Shown: in pieces, positions 53,271 through 62,417 of the stretch | Layout: each line of letters opens with the position of its first letter | Numbering within the stretch: the first letter of the stretch is position 1 | DNA from: Nissabacter sp. SGAir0207 | GTDB taxonomy: Bacteria; Pseudomonadota; Gammaproteobacteria; Enterobacterales; Enterobacteriaceae | Reading direction: 5' to 3' | Assembly: GCF_005491205.1 (NCBI RefSeq) | Contig: NZ_CP028037.1 | Coordinates: forward strand, 325,927-389,926 | Length of the DNA: 64,000 nucleotides | Translations under genes and position numbers: made by a program | Notes under the pieces: generated by a model | What the model saw: the letters and a program-made list of their open reading frames with translations, nothing else | Told to the model about the DNA's origin: nothing | Database searches by the model: none

Positions 53271-54440
53271 TTACAGACCGTGGACGCTGCCAAAGCGGGC
53301 CATGCGCTCAGCGGCCAGTTCCGGCTGCTCCAGCAGGCCCGCCTCATCGGCCAGCCGGAACAACTGGCAGTAGTGGCGGAGGCTGCGGGCGCTCTCCATG
53401 CCCGCCAGCAGGGAGAAGTGGTGCTGGTGGCCGTTCAGCCAGGCGAGGAACACGATGCCAGCTTTGTAGTACTGGGTGGGCGCGGCAAAGATGTGGCGTG
53501 CCAGCGGCAGCGTCGGGGCGAGGATGCGCTCATACTGCGCGCGGTCGCCCTGTGCCAGCGCATTCAGTGCCGCCGAGGCCGCCGGGGCGATGGCGTCAAG
53601 GATGCCAAGCAGCGCGTGGGAGTAGCCTTCGCTATCGCCCGCGATCAGCTCCGGGTAGTTAAAATCATCCCCGGTGTACATCTTCACCCCCTCTGGCAAC
53701 TGGCGGCGCATCTCGATCTCTTTCTCCTTGTCGAGCAGGGAGATTTTGATGCCATCCACTTTCGCCGCATGGTCACGGATCACCGACAGGCAGGCCGCCA
53801 TCGCCTCGCGGGTCTGGCTGCTGCCCCAGTACCCGCTCAGCGCCGGGTCAAACATCTCGCCCAGCCAGTGCAGGATCACCGGCTCGCGCACCTGCCGCAG
53901 CACCGTGTCATAGACACGTAGATAATCCTCCGGCCCACGCGCCACGGCGGCCAGCGCCCGGCTCGCCATCAGGATCAGCCGCCCGCCACACGCCTCAATC
54001 GCTGACACCTGCTCCTCGTAGGCGTTGATCACATCCTCCAGACGCAGCCCACGGAAATCGGTCAGGTGATCGGTGCCGGCGCCGCCCGCGACCGTCACGC
54101 CGGGGAAATCACGCGCCTGCTCGACGCTGCGGGTGATCAGCGCCAGACTGGTGGGCCAGTCCAGCCCCATGCCGCGCTGGGCGGTGTCCATCGCCTCCGC
54201 CACGCTGAAACCCAAGGACATCAGGTGGCGGCGGTAGCGCAGCGTCGCCTCCCAGTCGAGGACGATGTCGGTGCGCGGATCGCGCACCTGCCGGGGGTCA
54301 GTGACCACATGGGCGGCGGCAAAGGCGCGCCGGTTGAAGGCCGGGGTGGCCGGTGCCTGCCACTGGCGCTCGCCGCGCAGGGTGTAGAGGCTGGACTGGC
54401 CGTTGTCGTCAAGCAAACGCACCTGGTGGGTTGCCGTCAT
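53271..54440 (-). CDS. DUF993/dihydrodipicolinate-synthase-like protein
   Basis: 389 residues matching the DUF993 family, distant relatives of DHDPS-type class I aldolases. Conserved stretches include GMGLDWPTSLALITRSVEQA, TVAGGAGTDHL, VDGIKISLLDKEKEIEMR (Lys that could form the Schiff base) and MYTGDDFNYPELIAGD. Last gene of a four-gene leftward sugar-type operon, 26 bp after the MFS gene. Probably a retro-aldol or dehydration step; the substrate is unknown. Confidence 0.85.
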   Translation of the reverse strand: MTATHQVRLLDDNGQSSLYTLRGERQWQAPATPAFNRRAFAAAHVVTDPRQVRDPRTDIVLDWEATLRYRRHLMSLGFSVAEAMDTAQRGMGLDWPTSLALITRSVEQARDFPGVTVAGGAGTDHLTDFRGLRLEDVINAYEEQVSAIEACGGRLILMASRALAAVARGPEDYLRVYDTVLRQVREPVILHWLGEMFDPALSGYWGSSQTREAMAACLSVIRDHAAKVDGIKISLLDKEKEIEMRRQLPEGVKMYTGDDFNYPELIAGDSEGYSHALLGILDAIAPAASAALNALAQGDRAQYERILAPTLPLARHIFAAPTQYYKAGIVFLAWLNGHQHHFSLLAGMESARSLRHYCQLFRLADEAGLLEQPELAAERMARFGSVHGL

Positions 54441-54466
54441 CCTGTTTCTCCTTGTGAAGGGGTCAA

Positions 54467-55708
54467 TTAAGGTTTAAGCATCTGCCCGGCGGGCGGCAGT
54501 GGCTGCCCGGCAGGGTCGGCCTGCGGCGCGGGGGCTTTTTTCACCCCCAGCAGGATCAGGCTGCTCAGTAGAATCACCGCCGCCGCCACCAGCCAGACCG
54601 GGTGCAGGGTGTAGTGCTGGGCGAAATAGCCAGCGACAATCGGCGAGATGCCGCCCGCCGCCATGCCCATGTTCATCACCAGCCCAATCGCCGAGCCGCG
54701 CAACGCTGGCGGCACCAGCTCCGCCGTGAAGGAGAGCACCAGCGGGGTAATCGGGTAGCCGAGGAAGCCGAGGATCAGCACCAGCACGATGATCAGCGGG
54801 GTGGAGAGCGGCAGGGTCATCGCCGCCATCACCGCGCCGCTGACCAGCGTAATGCCCATCAGGATGGCGCGCCGCCGGGCGAAATCCCCTTTGTCGCAGT
54901 AGCGCCCCAGCAGGAAGCCGCCGAGCGCGCCGGTCAGCCCCAGCAAACTGGCGATGGTGCCAGCCACGCCCATCGACAGGTTTTTCACCTGCATCAGGTA
55001 GCTGGGTGCCCACAGCAGCACGATCCACCACCCGGCCAGCAGCACGAAGTAGTAGAGCGCCATCAGCATCACCGGCCAGCGGCGGAACAGCGAGGAGACC
55101 GGGATCTTCTCAGTGGGCGTCTGGCGCAGATCCGCCGGCTTGCGCTCATTTTTCACCAGCAGTGCATAGAGCAGGGCGACCACCAGCCCCATCGCCCCCG
55201 CCACATAGAACACCACGCGCCAGCCAAATACTGGCCCCAACATCGCGCCCATCCAGGTGCCGAGGAAACCGCCAATCGGGTAACCCATCCAGTAGAGCGA
55301 CATCACGGTGGTGCGCTGCTTCTCGGTGGTGACGTTGGCGACCTCCAGCGACGCCGCTGGCCAGAAGATCCCCTCGCCGATGCCGGTCAGCACCCGGTAG
55401 AAGATCAGGGAGGTCAGGCTGCCCGCCAGACCGGTGAACACCGTGGCAAGGGAGAACATCACCAGCCCGAGGATCAACACGGGTTTGCCGCTCAGCTTGT
55501 CGGCGATGATGCCGGAGACGAACAGGAACAGGATAAAGCCAAAGAAAAAGGAGGAGAGCAGGATACCGGCTTCGCCCCGGCCAAGGCCGAAGTCCGCGCT
55601 GATTAGCCCTACCGCCGATGAGACGGTCATCCGGTCAACGGAGTACATCATGTATCCCAGCCCGCACAGCACGGTGACCAGGATCATTTTGCGGGTCTCT
55701 GTAGTCAT
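54467..55708 (-). CDS. MFS transporter of the DUF993 sugar operon
   Basis: 413 residues from the ATG at 55708 (GAGGA upstream); the longer frame to 55840 overlaps the isomerase gene. Twelve helices; GLGYMMYSVDRMTVSSAVGLI and FGWRVVFYVAGAMG are typical of the anion:cation symporter (ACS) branch. Likely importer of the sugar acid or cyclitol processed by its neighbours (inference). Confidence 0.88.
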   Translation of the reverse strand: MTTETRKMILVTVLCGLGYMMYSVDRMTVSSAVGLISADFGLGRGEAGILLSSFFFGFILFLFVSGIIADKLSGKPVLILGLVMFSLATVFTGLAGSLTSLIFYRVLTGIGEGIFWPAASLEVANVTTEKQRTTVMSLYWMGYPIGGFLGTWMGAMLGPVFGWRVVFYVAGAMGLVVALLYALLVKNERKPADLRQTPTEKIPVSSLFRRWPVMLMALYYFVLLAGWWIVLLWAPSYLMQVKNLSMGVAGTIASLLGLTGALGGFLLGRYCDKGDFARRRAILMGITLVSGAVMAAMTLPLSTPLIIVLVLILGFLGYPITPLVLSFTAELVPPALRGSAIGLVMNMGMAAGGISPIVAGYFAQHYTLHPVWLVAAAVILLSSLILLGVKKAPAPQADPAGQPLPPAGQMLKP

Positions 55709-55773
55709 AGTGTCCTCGACATTCTGGATCGCGACGAAAACAGCCGTGACGGCTCTGTCGGGTAAGTGAAGGC

Positions 55774-56607
55774 TCAGCCGTGCTCGAGGTGGCGGGCCTT
55801 GCAGGTCAGCAGCACCTCGTCCGGGTCCCGTTTCCACCAATTGTGTTCAGAGAAAATTTCCACCTCGTGGAAACCGCGATAGCCCTGCGCCTCCACCGCC
55901 TGACGGCAACCGCGAATGTCGATGACACCATCGCCCATCATGCCGCGATCCATCAGCAGGTCACGGGTGGGCACCAGCCAGTCGCAGATGTGGAACGCCA
56001 GAATGCGCTGGCGACCGGCACGCGCCACCTCTGGCAGGAACTGCGGGTCCCACCAGGTGTGGTAGAGATCCACCGCGATGCCCAGCCCGTCGTCGCCCAG
56101 CTCATCACACAGCGTATTGGCCTGTGCCAGAGTGTTGACGCAGGCGCGATCTGCGGCATACATCGGGTGCAGTGGCTCAATCGCCAACGGCATTCCCAGC
56201 GGCCGGGCGTACTCCAGCAGGGCGCTCAGGCCATCCCGCACCTGCTGGCGCGCCCCGGCCAGATCCTTCGAGCCGGCCGGCAGCCCGCCGACCACCAGCA
56301 CCAGACAGGCGGCGTTCAGCTCCAGCGCTTCATCCACCGCCCGCCGATTATCTGCTGCTCTCTCCTGCCGATCCTGCGGCGTTGCGCCGGGGAACATCCC
56401 GCCCCGGCAGTAGCCCGTGACGGTCAGATCGTGGCTGCGCAGGCGGCGGGCGGTCTCCTGCAAGCCGAGCGCCTGCACCTGATCCCGCCAGGGCGAGATG
56501 CCACGGATGGCGTGGCGCGCGCAGCCATCAATTATTTGCTCCAGCTTCCACTGCGCGCGCAGCGTGGCGGTGTTGATGGAGAGTTTATTGGCATCCGGCT
56601 GATCCAT
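55774..56607 (-). CDS. Sugar phosphate isomerase/epimerase (AP endonuclease 2-like TIM barrel)
   Basis: 277 residues from the ATG at 56607 with AAGGAG 6 nt upstream. TIM-barrel family with metal ligands in LAIEPLHPMYAADRACV (Glu), AVDLYHTWWDPQF (Asp/His), AFHICDW (His) and EVEIFSEHNWW (Glu). Related to IolE/IolI-type inosose dehydratases and isomerases. Between the oxidoreductase and MFS genes, so it probably acts on the oxidised sugar or cyclitol (inference). Confidence 0.9.
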   Translation of the reverse strand: MDQPDANKLSINTATLRAQWKLEQIIDGCARHAIRGISPWRDQVQALGLQETARRLRSHDLTVTGYCRGGMFPGATPQDRQERAADNRRAVDEALELNAACLVLVVGGLPAGSKDLAGARQQVRDGLSALLEYARPLGMPLAIEPLHPMYAADRACVNTLAQANTLCDELGDDGLGIAVDLYHTWWDPQFLPEVARAGRQRILAFHICDWLVPTRDLLMDRGMMGDGVIDIRGCRQAVEAQGYRGFHEVEIFSEHNWWKRDPDEVLLTCKARHLEHG

Positions 56608-56617
56608 GATCGGCTCC

Positions 56618-57769
56618 TTAGCGTTCCAGTGACGGGACATCGACCCAGCGGCGCTCTTTCCAGCTTTTGAGCGCCAGATCGACCAGTTGCAGGCCCTTCG
56701 CGCCCTCCAGCAGGTTCCAGCGATAGTCGCCCTCGCCCCAGACGTGGCGCAGGAACAGCTCCCACTGCACCTTAAAGGCGTTGTCGTAGGACTGGTTATC
56801 TGGCACCGCTGCCCAGTCGGCGAAGAAGTCGTGGGTCTGGCGGATGTCCGGGTTCCACACCGCCTTGGGCGTGTTGACCCCCGCTTGGGTGAAGCAGTCG
56901 GTCAGGCCAGCCACGGCCGAGCCTTTCACGCCATCCACCTGGAAAGTGACCAGATCGTCACGGCGTACCCGCACGCACCAGGAGCTATTGATCTGGACGA
57001 TGGCCCCGTTGTGCAGTTCGAAGGTGGCGTAGACCGCGTCGTCGGCGGTGGCGGGGTAGGGTTGGCCCTGCTCGTCCCAGCGCTGCGGCAGGTGGGTGGC
57101 ACCGATGCAGCTCAGGCTCTTGATCTCACCGAACAGGTTGTCGATCACGTAGCGCCAGTGGCAGATCATGTCGAGGATGATGCCGCCACCATCCTCTTTG
57201 CGGTAGTTCCAGGAGGGGCGCTGTGCCGGTTGGAGATCGCCCTCAAACACCCAGTAGCCGAATTCGCCACGCACCGACAGCAGATCGCCAAAGAAGCCGG
57301 ACTCATTGAGCAGGCGCAGCTTCTGCAAGCCGGGCAGCCAGAGCTTGTCCTGTACTACGCCGTGGCAGACGCCCTTTTCACGGGCATAGTGGTAGAGATC
57401 GAGCGCCTCATCCAGCCCCAGCGCCACCGGTTTCTCGCTGTAGACATGCTTGCCTTTGCTGATGGCCTTTTTCAGCAGCGTCGGGCGCGCCTGGGTAGTG
57501 GCGGCATCAAAGAAGATGGTGTCGTTTGGGTTCTCCAGCGCCTGATCCACATCGGTGCCCCAGCGGGTAATGCCGTGGGCCTTGGCCAGCGCCTCAATTT
57601 TCTCCGCGTTGCGGCCAATCAGGATCGGATCTGGCATTAAGCGATCGCCGTTTGCCAGCGCAACGCCGCCTTGCTCACGGATTTTGACAATCGAACGGAT
57701 CAGGTGCTGGTTTTTTCCCATGCGTCCGGTGACGCCATGCATAATGATTCCGACAGGGATTTGCGCCAT
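56618..57769 (-). CDS. Gfo/Idh/MocA-family oxidoreductase
   Basis: 383 residues from the ATG at 57769 (GAGG 7 nt upstream). N-terminal Rossmann fold (VGIIMHGVTGRMGKNQHL), EKPVALGLDEALDLY with the conserved Lys-Pro pair, and a C-terminal beta-sheet domain. The GVTGRMG turn is unusual for the family, whose loop is more often GxGxxG. First gene of the leftward operon; probably NAD(P)-dependent oxidation of a sugar, sugar acid or inositol. Confidence 0.9.
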   Translation of the reverse strand: MAQIPVGIIMHGVTGRMGKNQHLIRSIVKIREQGGVALANGDRLMPDPILIGRNAEKIEALAKAHGITRWGTDVDQALENPNDTIFFDAATTQARPTLLKKAISKGKHVYSEKPVALGLDEALDLYHYAREKGVCHGVVQDKLWLPGLQKLRLLNESGFFGDLLSVRGEFGYWVFEGDLQPAQRPSWNYRKEDGGGIILDMICHWRYVIDNLFGEIKSLSCIGATHLPQRWDEQGQPYPATADDAVYATFELHNGAIVQINSSWCVRVRRDDLVTFQVDGVKGSAVAGLTDCFTQAGVNTPKAVWNPDIRQTHDFFADWAAVPDNQSYDNAFKVQWELFLRHVWGEGDYRWNLLEGAKGLQLVDLALKSWKERRWVDVPSLER

Positions 57770-57830
57770 GTAGTGACCTCGGGCTACGGAGTGAAGGGGA
57801 GCAGGCTGGTTTTCATCGTCCAGCCGGTTT

Positions 57831-57915
57831 TCAACCATCTGGTTGATAACATCATCCTAGACCAAATATTTCATCGCAGGGTTGATCCCTTTCACATAAC
57901 CAACCAGTTAGTTGA
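57831..57915. promoter_or_regulatory. Two palindromic TetR-type operators
   Basis: TCAACCA-TC-TGGTTGA (57831-57846) is a perfect dyad. CCAACCAGTTAGTTGA (57900-57915) matches it at 12 of 16 positions. Both lie between the oxidoreductase start and the divergent TetR gene, as expected for autoregulation plus control of the operon. Confidence 0.75.
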
Positions 57916-57993
57916 TTTTTTTCAGGAGCGTTGAGTTGGCGGGCTTAGGCACTATAATGCTTAGCACTTTCAGCGGAGAAACAAGGAGGCAGC

Positions 57994-58653
57994 GTGGCGA
58001 GCAGGGTTGCGAAGGACAAGGGCGAAGCGGCTGACCGCCAGAGCCGGATACTGGATGCCGCGCGGGCGGAGTTTGCCGAGAAAGGCTTTGACGGCGCGCG
58101 CGTTGACAGCATCGCGGAGCGCGCACGCGCGAACAAACAGCTCATCTACTACTACTTCACCAATAAAGACGTGCTCTTTACGCGGGTGCTGGAGGAGGCC
58201 TACCGGGACATCCGCCAGCAGGAGGCCGCGCTGGGGCTGGACGCACTGCCGGCCAACGAGGCAATTTTGCAACTGGTGGAGTTTACCTGGAACTACTACC
58301 TGAAGAACCCGGCCTTTATCCGCCTGCTCAACAGCGAGAACCAGCTCAAGGCGCGCCACCTGAAAACCTCGGACGCCGCGGTGGTGGACATCAACCGTAG
58401 CTGGATCAGCATCACCCAGGGGCTGCTCGACCGGGGTCGCCAGGAGGGCAACGTCCGGCCGGATATCAACGCCATGCAGCTCAATATCAACATCTCGGCG
58501 CTGGGCTTTTTCTACCTGATCAACCTCTCGACGCTCTCTATCGTCTACCAGCGCGATCTGGGCGAACCGGCGGCACTGGCAGAACGGCTGGCGGTGATGA
58601 AAGAGTGCATCGCTGCGTGGATCAGGCCGGTGGGAGAAATTCCTCAACATTGA
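57994..58653 (+). CDS. TetR/AcrR-family transcriptional regulator
   Basis: 219 residues with a GTG start, chosen because AAGGAGG sits 4-5 nt upstream. N-terminal HTH (RILDAARAEFAEKGFDGARVDSIAERARANKQLIYYYFTNKD, described here by its ends RILDAARAEF and IYYYFTNKD) and a C-terminal ligand domain with a TetR_C-type pattern. Divergent from the sugar operon and flanked by the two palindromes described above, so it is the probable repressor of that operon. Confidence 0.93.
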   Translation: MASRVAKDKGEAADRQSRILDAARAEFAEKGFDGARVDSIAERARANKQLIYYYFTNKDVLFTRVLEEAYRDIRQQEAALGLDALPANEAILQLVEFTWNYYLKNPAFIRLLNSENQLKARHLKTSDAAVVDINRSWISITQGLLDRGRQEGNVRPDINAMQLNINISALGFFYLINLSTLSIVYQRDLGEPAALAERLAVMKECIAAWIRPVGEIPQH

Positions 58654-58737
58654 TCATCATGTTTATCGCAATCACCCTGTAAAACATTTGTTAAATCTTG
58701 GCCGTGCTGGCAAAATTTTGCTTTTCGGAGAAGCAAC

Positions 58738-59355
58738 ATGAGCATCACGGACTCCCTGCTGGCCTATACCTTTGCCGTTACCCTGCTGACTCTCACGCCG
58801 GGGTTGGATACGGCGCTGATCCTCAGAACGGCCACCGCCGAGGGCGGCAAGCGGGCATTTCAGGCGGCGATGGGGATCAATACCGGCTGTTTTATCTGGG
58901 GGGCGCTGGTGGCCTTCGGGCTGGGGGCGCTGATCGCCGTCTCTGAACTGGCCTATGACCTGCTGAAGTGGTGTGGGGCGGCCTATCTCTGCTGGCTTGG
59001 CCTCAACATGCTGCTGCGGCCGCGCCAAAGTCTGGCAACCGGAACGGCTGGCGCAACCGGCAGCAACGGTTTCCTGCGCGGCGTGCTAGGCAATGTGCTG
59101 AACCCAAAAATTGGCGTGTTTTACGTCTCCTTCCTGCCGCAGTTTATCCCGGCGGGCCACTCCCCGGTGCTCTGGACTTTCCTGCTGGTGGCGCTGCATG
59201 TGCTGATCGGCACCCTCTGGTCATCCACGCTGATTCTGGCGACCCACCGCCTTTCAGCGGTATTGCGTCGCCCCGGCGTGGTGGCCTGGATGGATCGATC
59301 CACCGGCGTGCTGTTTATGCTGTTTGCCGCCAAATTGGCGTTGAGCAAACGCTGA
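58738..59355 (+). CDS. LysE/RhtB-family amino acid exporter
   Basis: 205 residues, six helices. Family markers: FAVTLLTLTPGLDTALILRTA near the N terminus, GINTGCFIWGALVAFGL, LKWCGAAYLCWLGLNML and GVLGNVLNPKIGVFYVSFLPQF. It exports amino acids or related metabolites. GGAGAAG precedes the ATG. Its stop abuts the stop of the convergent next gene. Confidence 0.93.
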   Translation: MSITDSLLAYTFAVTLLTLTPGLDTALILRTATAEGGKRAFQAAMGINTGCFIWGALVAFGLGALIAVSELAYDLLKWCGAAYLCWLGLNMLLRPRQSLATGTAGATGSNGFLRGVLGNVLNPKIGVFYVSFLPQFIPAGHSPVLWTFLLVALHVLIGTLWSSTLILATHRLSAVLRRPGVVAWMDRSTGVLFMLFAAKLALSKR

Positions 59356-59356
59356 G

Positions 59357-59740
59357 TCAGCCGAGCGGCTGGAGCGTCTCGTGCAGGTGCCGCCAGCGCG
59401 GCTGCTCTTCTTCCAGCGCGAACACCACCGATGACCAGCGGGTGGTCGCCTCCGTACCCGGCTGCTGCTGCCGCTCGCGGTAGGTCACCACCGCGCCGCC
59501 CTCCCACTCCGCCAGCAGGGAGAGGCAATCTATCTGGATCGCCAGCCCCGGCTTCGCGCCGCGCTGGCGGCCAAAGAAGGCGCTAAGCTCGCTGAAATCC
59601 AGCAACTGCCCGCCCAGCGTCACCATCGAAAATCCCTGGCTGAAACGACCCAGCAGCGCCTGCTGCTCGCCCGCGCCCTCGCCGAGCCACTGTTCAATCG
59701 CGGTGTGCGCGTCCATCACTTCCATGAAATAGCGGTTCAT
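59357..59740 (-). CDS. Small SnoaL/DUF4440-like protein
   Basis: 127 residues with AAGGAGA before the ATG, so probably a real gene. An alpha+beta pattern (FSQGFSMVTLGGQLLDFSELSAFF, then AVVTYRERQQ and TTRWSSVVFALEEEQPRWRHLHETL) resembles NTF2-like/DUF4440 proteins. No catalytic residues are assigned. Divergent from the LysR gene that follows, so it may be its target. Confidence 0.72.
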   Translation of the reverse strand: MNRYFMEVMDAHTAIEQWLGEGAGEQQALLGRFSQGFSMVTLGGQLLDFSELSAFFGRQRGAKPGLAIQIDCLSLLAEWEGGAVVTYRERQQQPGTEATTRWSSVVFALEEEQPRWRHLHETLQPLG

Positions 59741-59848
59741 CGTCTCTCCTTTGGGTGAGGCGCTAATCTACCCCGCTGGCCGGGCGCGCATAAGCCGCGC
59801 CGCGGCTGATATACTGTCAAACTGATTTTGACAATAGGCAGGGACGCG

Positions 59849-60736
59849 ATGCTCAATTTACAACGTGCGGCGATGTTTATCGCCGTGGTGGAGGCGGGCA
59901 GTTTTACCGCCGCGGCGGCCACCCAAGGGCAGACCAAGGCGGTGCTCAGCTTTAATGTGCGCCAGCTGGAGGCGGAACTGGGGGTCGCCTTGCTGCTGCG
60001 CACCACCCGCCGCCTGGCACTGACCGATGCCGGCGAGACGTTCTATCGGCGTAGCCGGGAGTTGGTGCAGGAGGCGCAAAGCCTGCTGCATGACGTCCAG
60101 TGCAACCACCGCGGGCTGACGGGCGAGCTGCGCATCACCAGCACGCCGGAGTATGGCGTGCAACGGGTGATCCCGGCGCTGGCTGCCTTCGCGCGCCTGC
60201 ATCCGGCCCTGCGCATCAGCCATGTCTCCTCCTCCCATCTGGCGGATCTGGTCTCTGAGCGCTTTGACGTCGCCATCCGGCTCGGCACGCTCACCGACTC
60301 CAGCTACCATGCGGCGCTGATTGACCACTTCGCCGTGCTACCGGTGGCCTCGCCCGGCTGGCTGGCCGATCGCCCGATCGCCTCGCTGGCGGCATTGGCG
60401 GAGGCCGAGTGGATTATCCACCGCCGCCTGCGCACGCCGCTGCACTGGCGGGTGACGACACCGGACAAACAACAGGTGGACTTTGACATCACCGGCCCGG
60501 TGCATGTCTCAGCGGACAGCGCAGAGGCGCTGATGAGCTTTGCGTTGGCGGGGAGTGGGGTGGCGCTGTTGCCAGCATGGCTGGTGGCGGCACCGCTGGC
60601 GGCGGGCACGCTGTGTGAAGTGCTGCCCGGTTTTGCCTTCCCGCAGCAGGGGATCTATGCGCTCTACCCGAATACCCGCCACGTCCCGGAGAAGGTTCGG
60701 GCGTTCATCGACTTTTTGCGCACGCACCAGAAATAA
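59849..60736 (+). CDS. LysR-family transcriptional regulator
   Basis: 295 residues from the ATG at 59849 (AGGGA upstream). N-terminal HTH (AGSFTAAAATQGQTKAVLSFNVRQLE) and a periplasmic-binding-like effector domain with ELRITSTPEYGVQRVIPALAAF, of the DsdA/CrgA subgroup. Divergent from the SnoaL-like gene by ~108 bp. Confidence 0.92.
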   Translation: MLNLQRAAMFIAVVEAGSFTAAAATQGQTKAVLSFNVRQLEAELGVALLLRTTRRLALTDAGETFYRRSRELVQEAQSLLHDVQCNHRGLTGELRITSTPEYGVQRVIPALAAFARLHPALRISHVSSSHLADLVSERFDVAIRLGTLTDSSYHAALIDHFAVLPVASPGWLADRPIASLAALAEAEWIIHRRLRTPLHWRVTTPDKQQVDFDITGPVHVSADSAEALMSFALAGSGVALLPAWLVAAPLAAGTLCEVLPGFAFPQQGIYALYPNTRHVPEKVRAFIDFLRTHQK

Positions 60737-60760
60737 AAAAGGCGCGCAGAGTGCGCGCCT
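60735..60760 (-). terminator. Terminator of the porin gene
   Basis: Read leftward: GGCGCGCA-CTC-TGCGCGCC then TTTTTT. A perfect 8-bp stem downstream of the porin stop; it overlaps the LysR stop region and can serve both. Confidence 0.9.
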
Positions 60761-60778
60761 GAATCACCGGGTGAGGGA

Positions 60779-61933
60779 TTAGAAGTCGTAGCGCAGACGC
60801 ACCACGTTCATGTCGCCCAGGTTGTCGGTGCTGGAGGTGAAGACGTGCTCGTAGTCCACACGGAAACCGTAATCCAGCTGGAAGGTGACGCCGACGCCGT
60901 TGTCGATGCGCTGGTAGTTGCGATCGTTGACGTACTCCAGGCGGTCGCCCATGAAGTAAGGCATGACAGACTTCAGGCCATACTGGCGAACCGGAATGGT
61001 GTAACCGGCCAGATACTCGATGCCCCACGCGTCGCCCGCGAAGTAGTTATTCACGTCCGCTTTCTTGGTGGTCAGGAAGTTCTGGTAGTAGCCGCCGCCG
61101 AAGGCGAAGGTCCAGTTGTCCGGCTTCCAGGTCAGGGAGGTGCCGTAGATGTTCTGGTCGTAGTTCTTGGAGTCGCCGCTGGTCGGGTTGCGCATGTCAG
61201 CACGGGTGTAGTTCCAGGCCGCGCCCCAGGTCAGGTCTTTGCTCAGGTGGTAATCCACGCCCAGTGAGCCGCCGCCCTTGCGCTTGTAGCGCAGGCCTTT
61301 GCCCGGCAGGTACTCGTTGTCCGCGAACAGGTAAGAGGCGTAAACATCCGCGTCGCCGAAGGTGTTTTTGTACTTCAGCATTTTGCGGGAGCGGTAGGAG
61401 CCGTCGTAGTCACCGTTGATGCCGTTGCCCGGTGCCTGCGCCTTCATGTCGTAGTCCCAGATGTCGGTCTTGGAGCCGATCACATCGTAGTAGACGCTGT
61501 TCTGCTGGCCGAAGGTCAGTTTACCCCAGGTTTTGCTCTGGAAGCCGGTGTAGAGCATACGGCGGCTGGTGTCGTGCGCGCCCTCGGCGTAGTGGTGATC
61601 CCAGTCAAACAGTGCCGGAATGTTCACGCCCAGCTCGTAGTAACCCACCCAGCTTACGTCATCAAACAGGTAGTAGTCCGCCAGGAAACGGAAGCGGGTG
61701 CCGCCGTCAAAGCCGTTGCGCTTATAGGAGCCTTTATCGCCATCACCGGTCATGTTGTCGAACTGCGGGCGGATACTGCCGCCGACGGTGAAGTTCAGGC
61801 GGCTCAGCGGGTTGCCTGCCTGCGGATCTTGCTTAATCAAGGTGACTTCAGCGTTCGTCACAAAAGATGCGCTGCCGATCATCAGACCCAGGCCAATGGC
61901 CAGGGACAGATTTTTTTGCTTTGTTGTTAACAT
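60779..61933 (-). CDS. Outer-membrane porin
   Basis: 384 residues. A signal peptide (LSLAIGLGLMIGSASFVTNA) precedes a beta-barrel with alternating aromatic strands (YYLFDDVSWVGYYELGVNI, TWGKLTFGQQNSVYYDVIG, WTFAFGGGYYQNF) and a terminal VVRLRYDF ending in Phe, as barrels recognised by BAM do. YTGFQSKTWGKLTFGQQ matches the strand common to enterobacterial general porins. The ~480 bp upstream is gene-free with repeated motifs, so expression is probably regulated. Confidence 0.88.
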   Translation of the reverse strand: MLTTKQKNLSLAIGLGLMIGSASFVTNAEVTLIKQDPQAGNPLSRLNFTVGGSIRPQFDNMTGDGDKGSYKRNGFDGGTRFRFLADYYLFDDVSWVGYYELGVNIPALFDWDHHYAEGAHDTSRRMLYTGFQSKTWGKLTFGQQNSVYYDVIGSKTDIWDYDMKAQAPGNGINGDYDGSYRSRKMLKYKNTFGDADVYASYLFADNEYLPGKGLRYKRKGGGSLGVDYHLSKDLTWGAAWNYTRADMRNPTSGDSKNYDQNIYGTSLTWKPDNWTFAFGGGYYQNFLTTKKADVNNYFAGDAWGIEYLAGYTIPVRQYGLKSVMPYFMGDRLEYVNDRNYQRIDNGVGVTFQLDYGFRVDYEHVFTSSTDNLGDMNVVRLRYDF

Positions 61934-62417
61934 TAAGTAGCCCTGTGTAAATTGCTTTGTGTATCGCGGGCGGATAATAGCGTGAGAATCATGACAGAAA
62001 ATCGTTTGAAGAGGCCCTATTTGGGGTTTGTTGCGGTAGAAAGATTAAATAAATGTTTCCTTTGTTTCAGGAATTAACAACTCTGGCGATTTTTTGGCTT
62101 ATTTTGGTTAAGTGTAGAATAAAAAAGGCTAATTTGGCTTAAGTCAGAAAATGAACTTAAGCAAAATTTGAGCTGATGTTTTTTTAAGCCATTGCTTTTG
62201 CCCTCTATCTATAGCATCAACACCGGAAAGCCTAAAAATGGGGTTTGGCAGATTCAGAATAGGGCGTCTGGTTAACACCTTGGTGCCCGGTTGGCAAAAG
62301 CAGGTTAAAGGGGGGCACGCGGATGGATGCTCGCTACCTGAGAAGGCCATGACATTGATTTACCCGCCGATCACGACTACGGTTTACTCATACCTAACCT
62401 ATTGATGGGGGAGTTAA
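61934..62417. promoter_or_regulatory. AT-rich porin upstream region with TTTGGCTTAAG motifs
   Basis: About 480 bp without a credible gene. TTTGGCTTA (62093-62101), TTTGGTTAAGT (62103-62113) and TTTGGCTTAAGT (62133-62144) are repeats, and ACTTAAGCAAAA (62155-62166) is the inverse of the last with one mismatch. The dyad of the last two is 34 bp overall. They lie ~160-230 bp upstream of the porin start and ~250-320 bp before the small unknown gene. They are candidate regulator sites for either. Confidence 0.55.

Noticed and set aside
62144..62350. 68-codon leftward frame upstream of the porin
   Set aside because: No ribosome site; it lies over the repeat motifs of a regulatory spacer.
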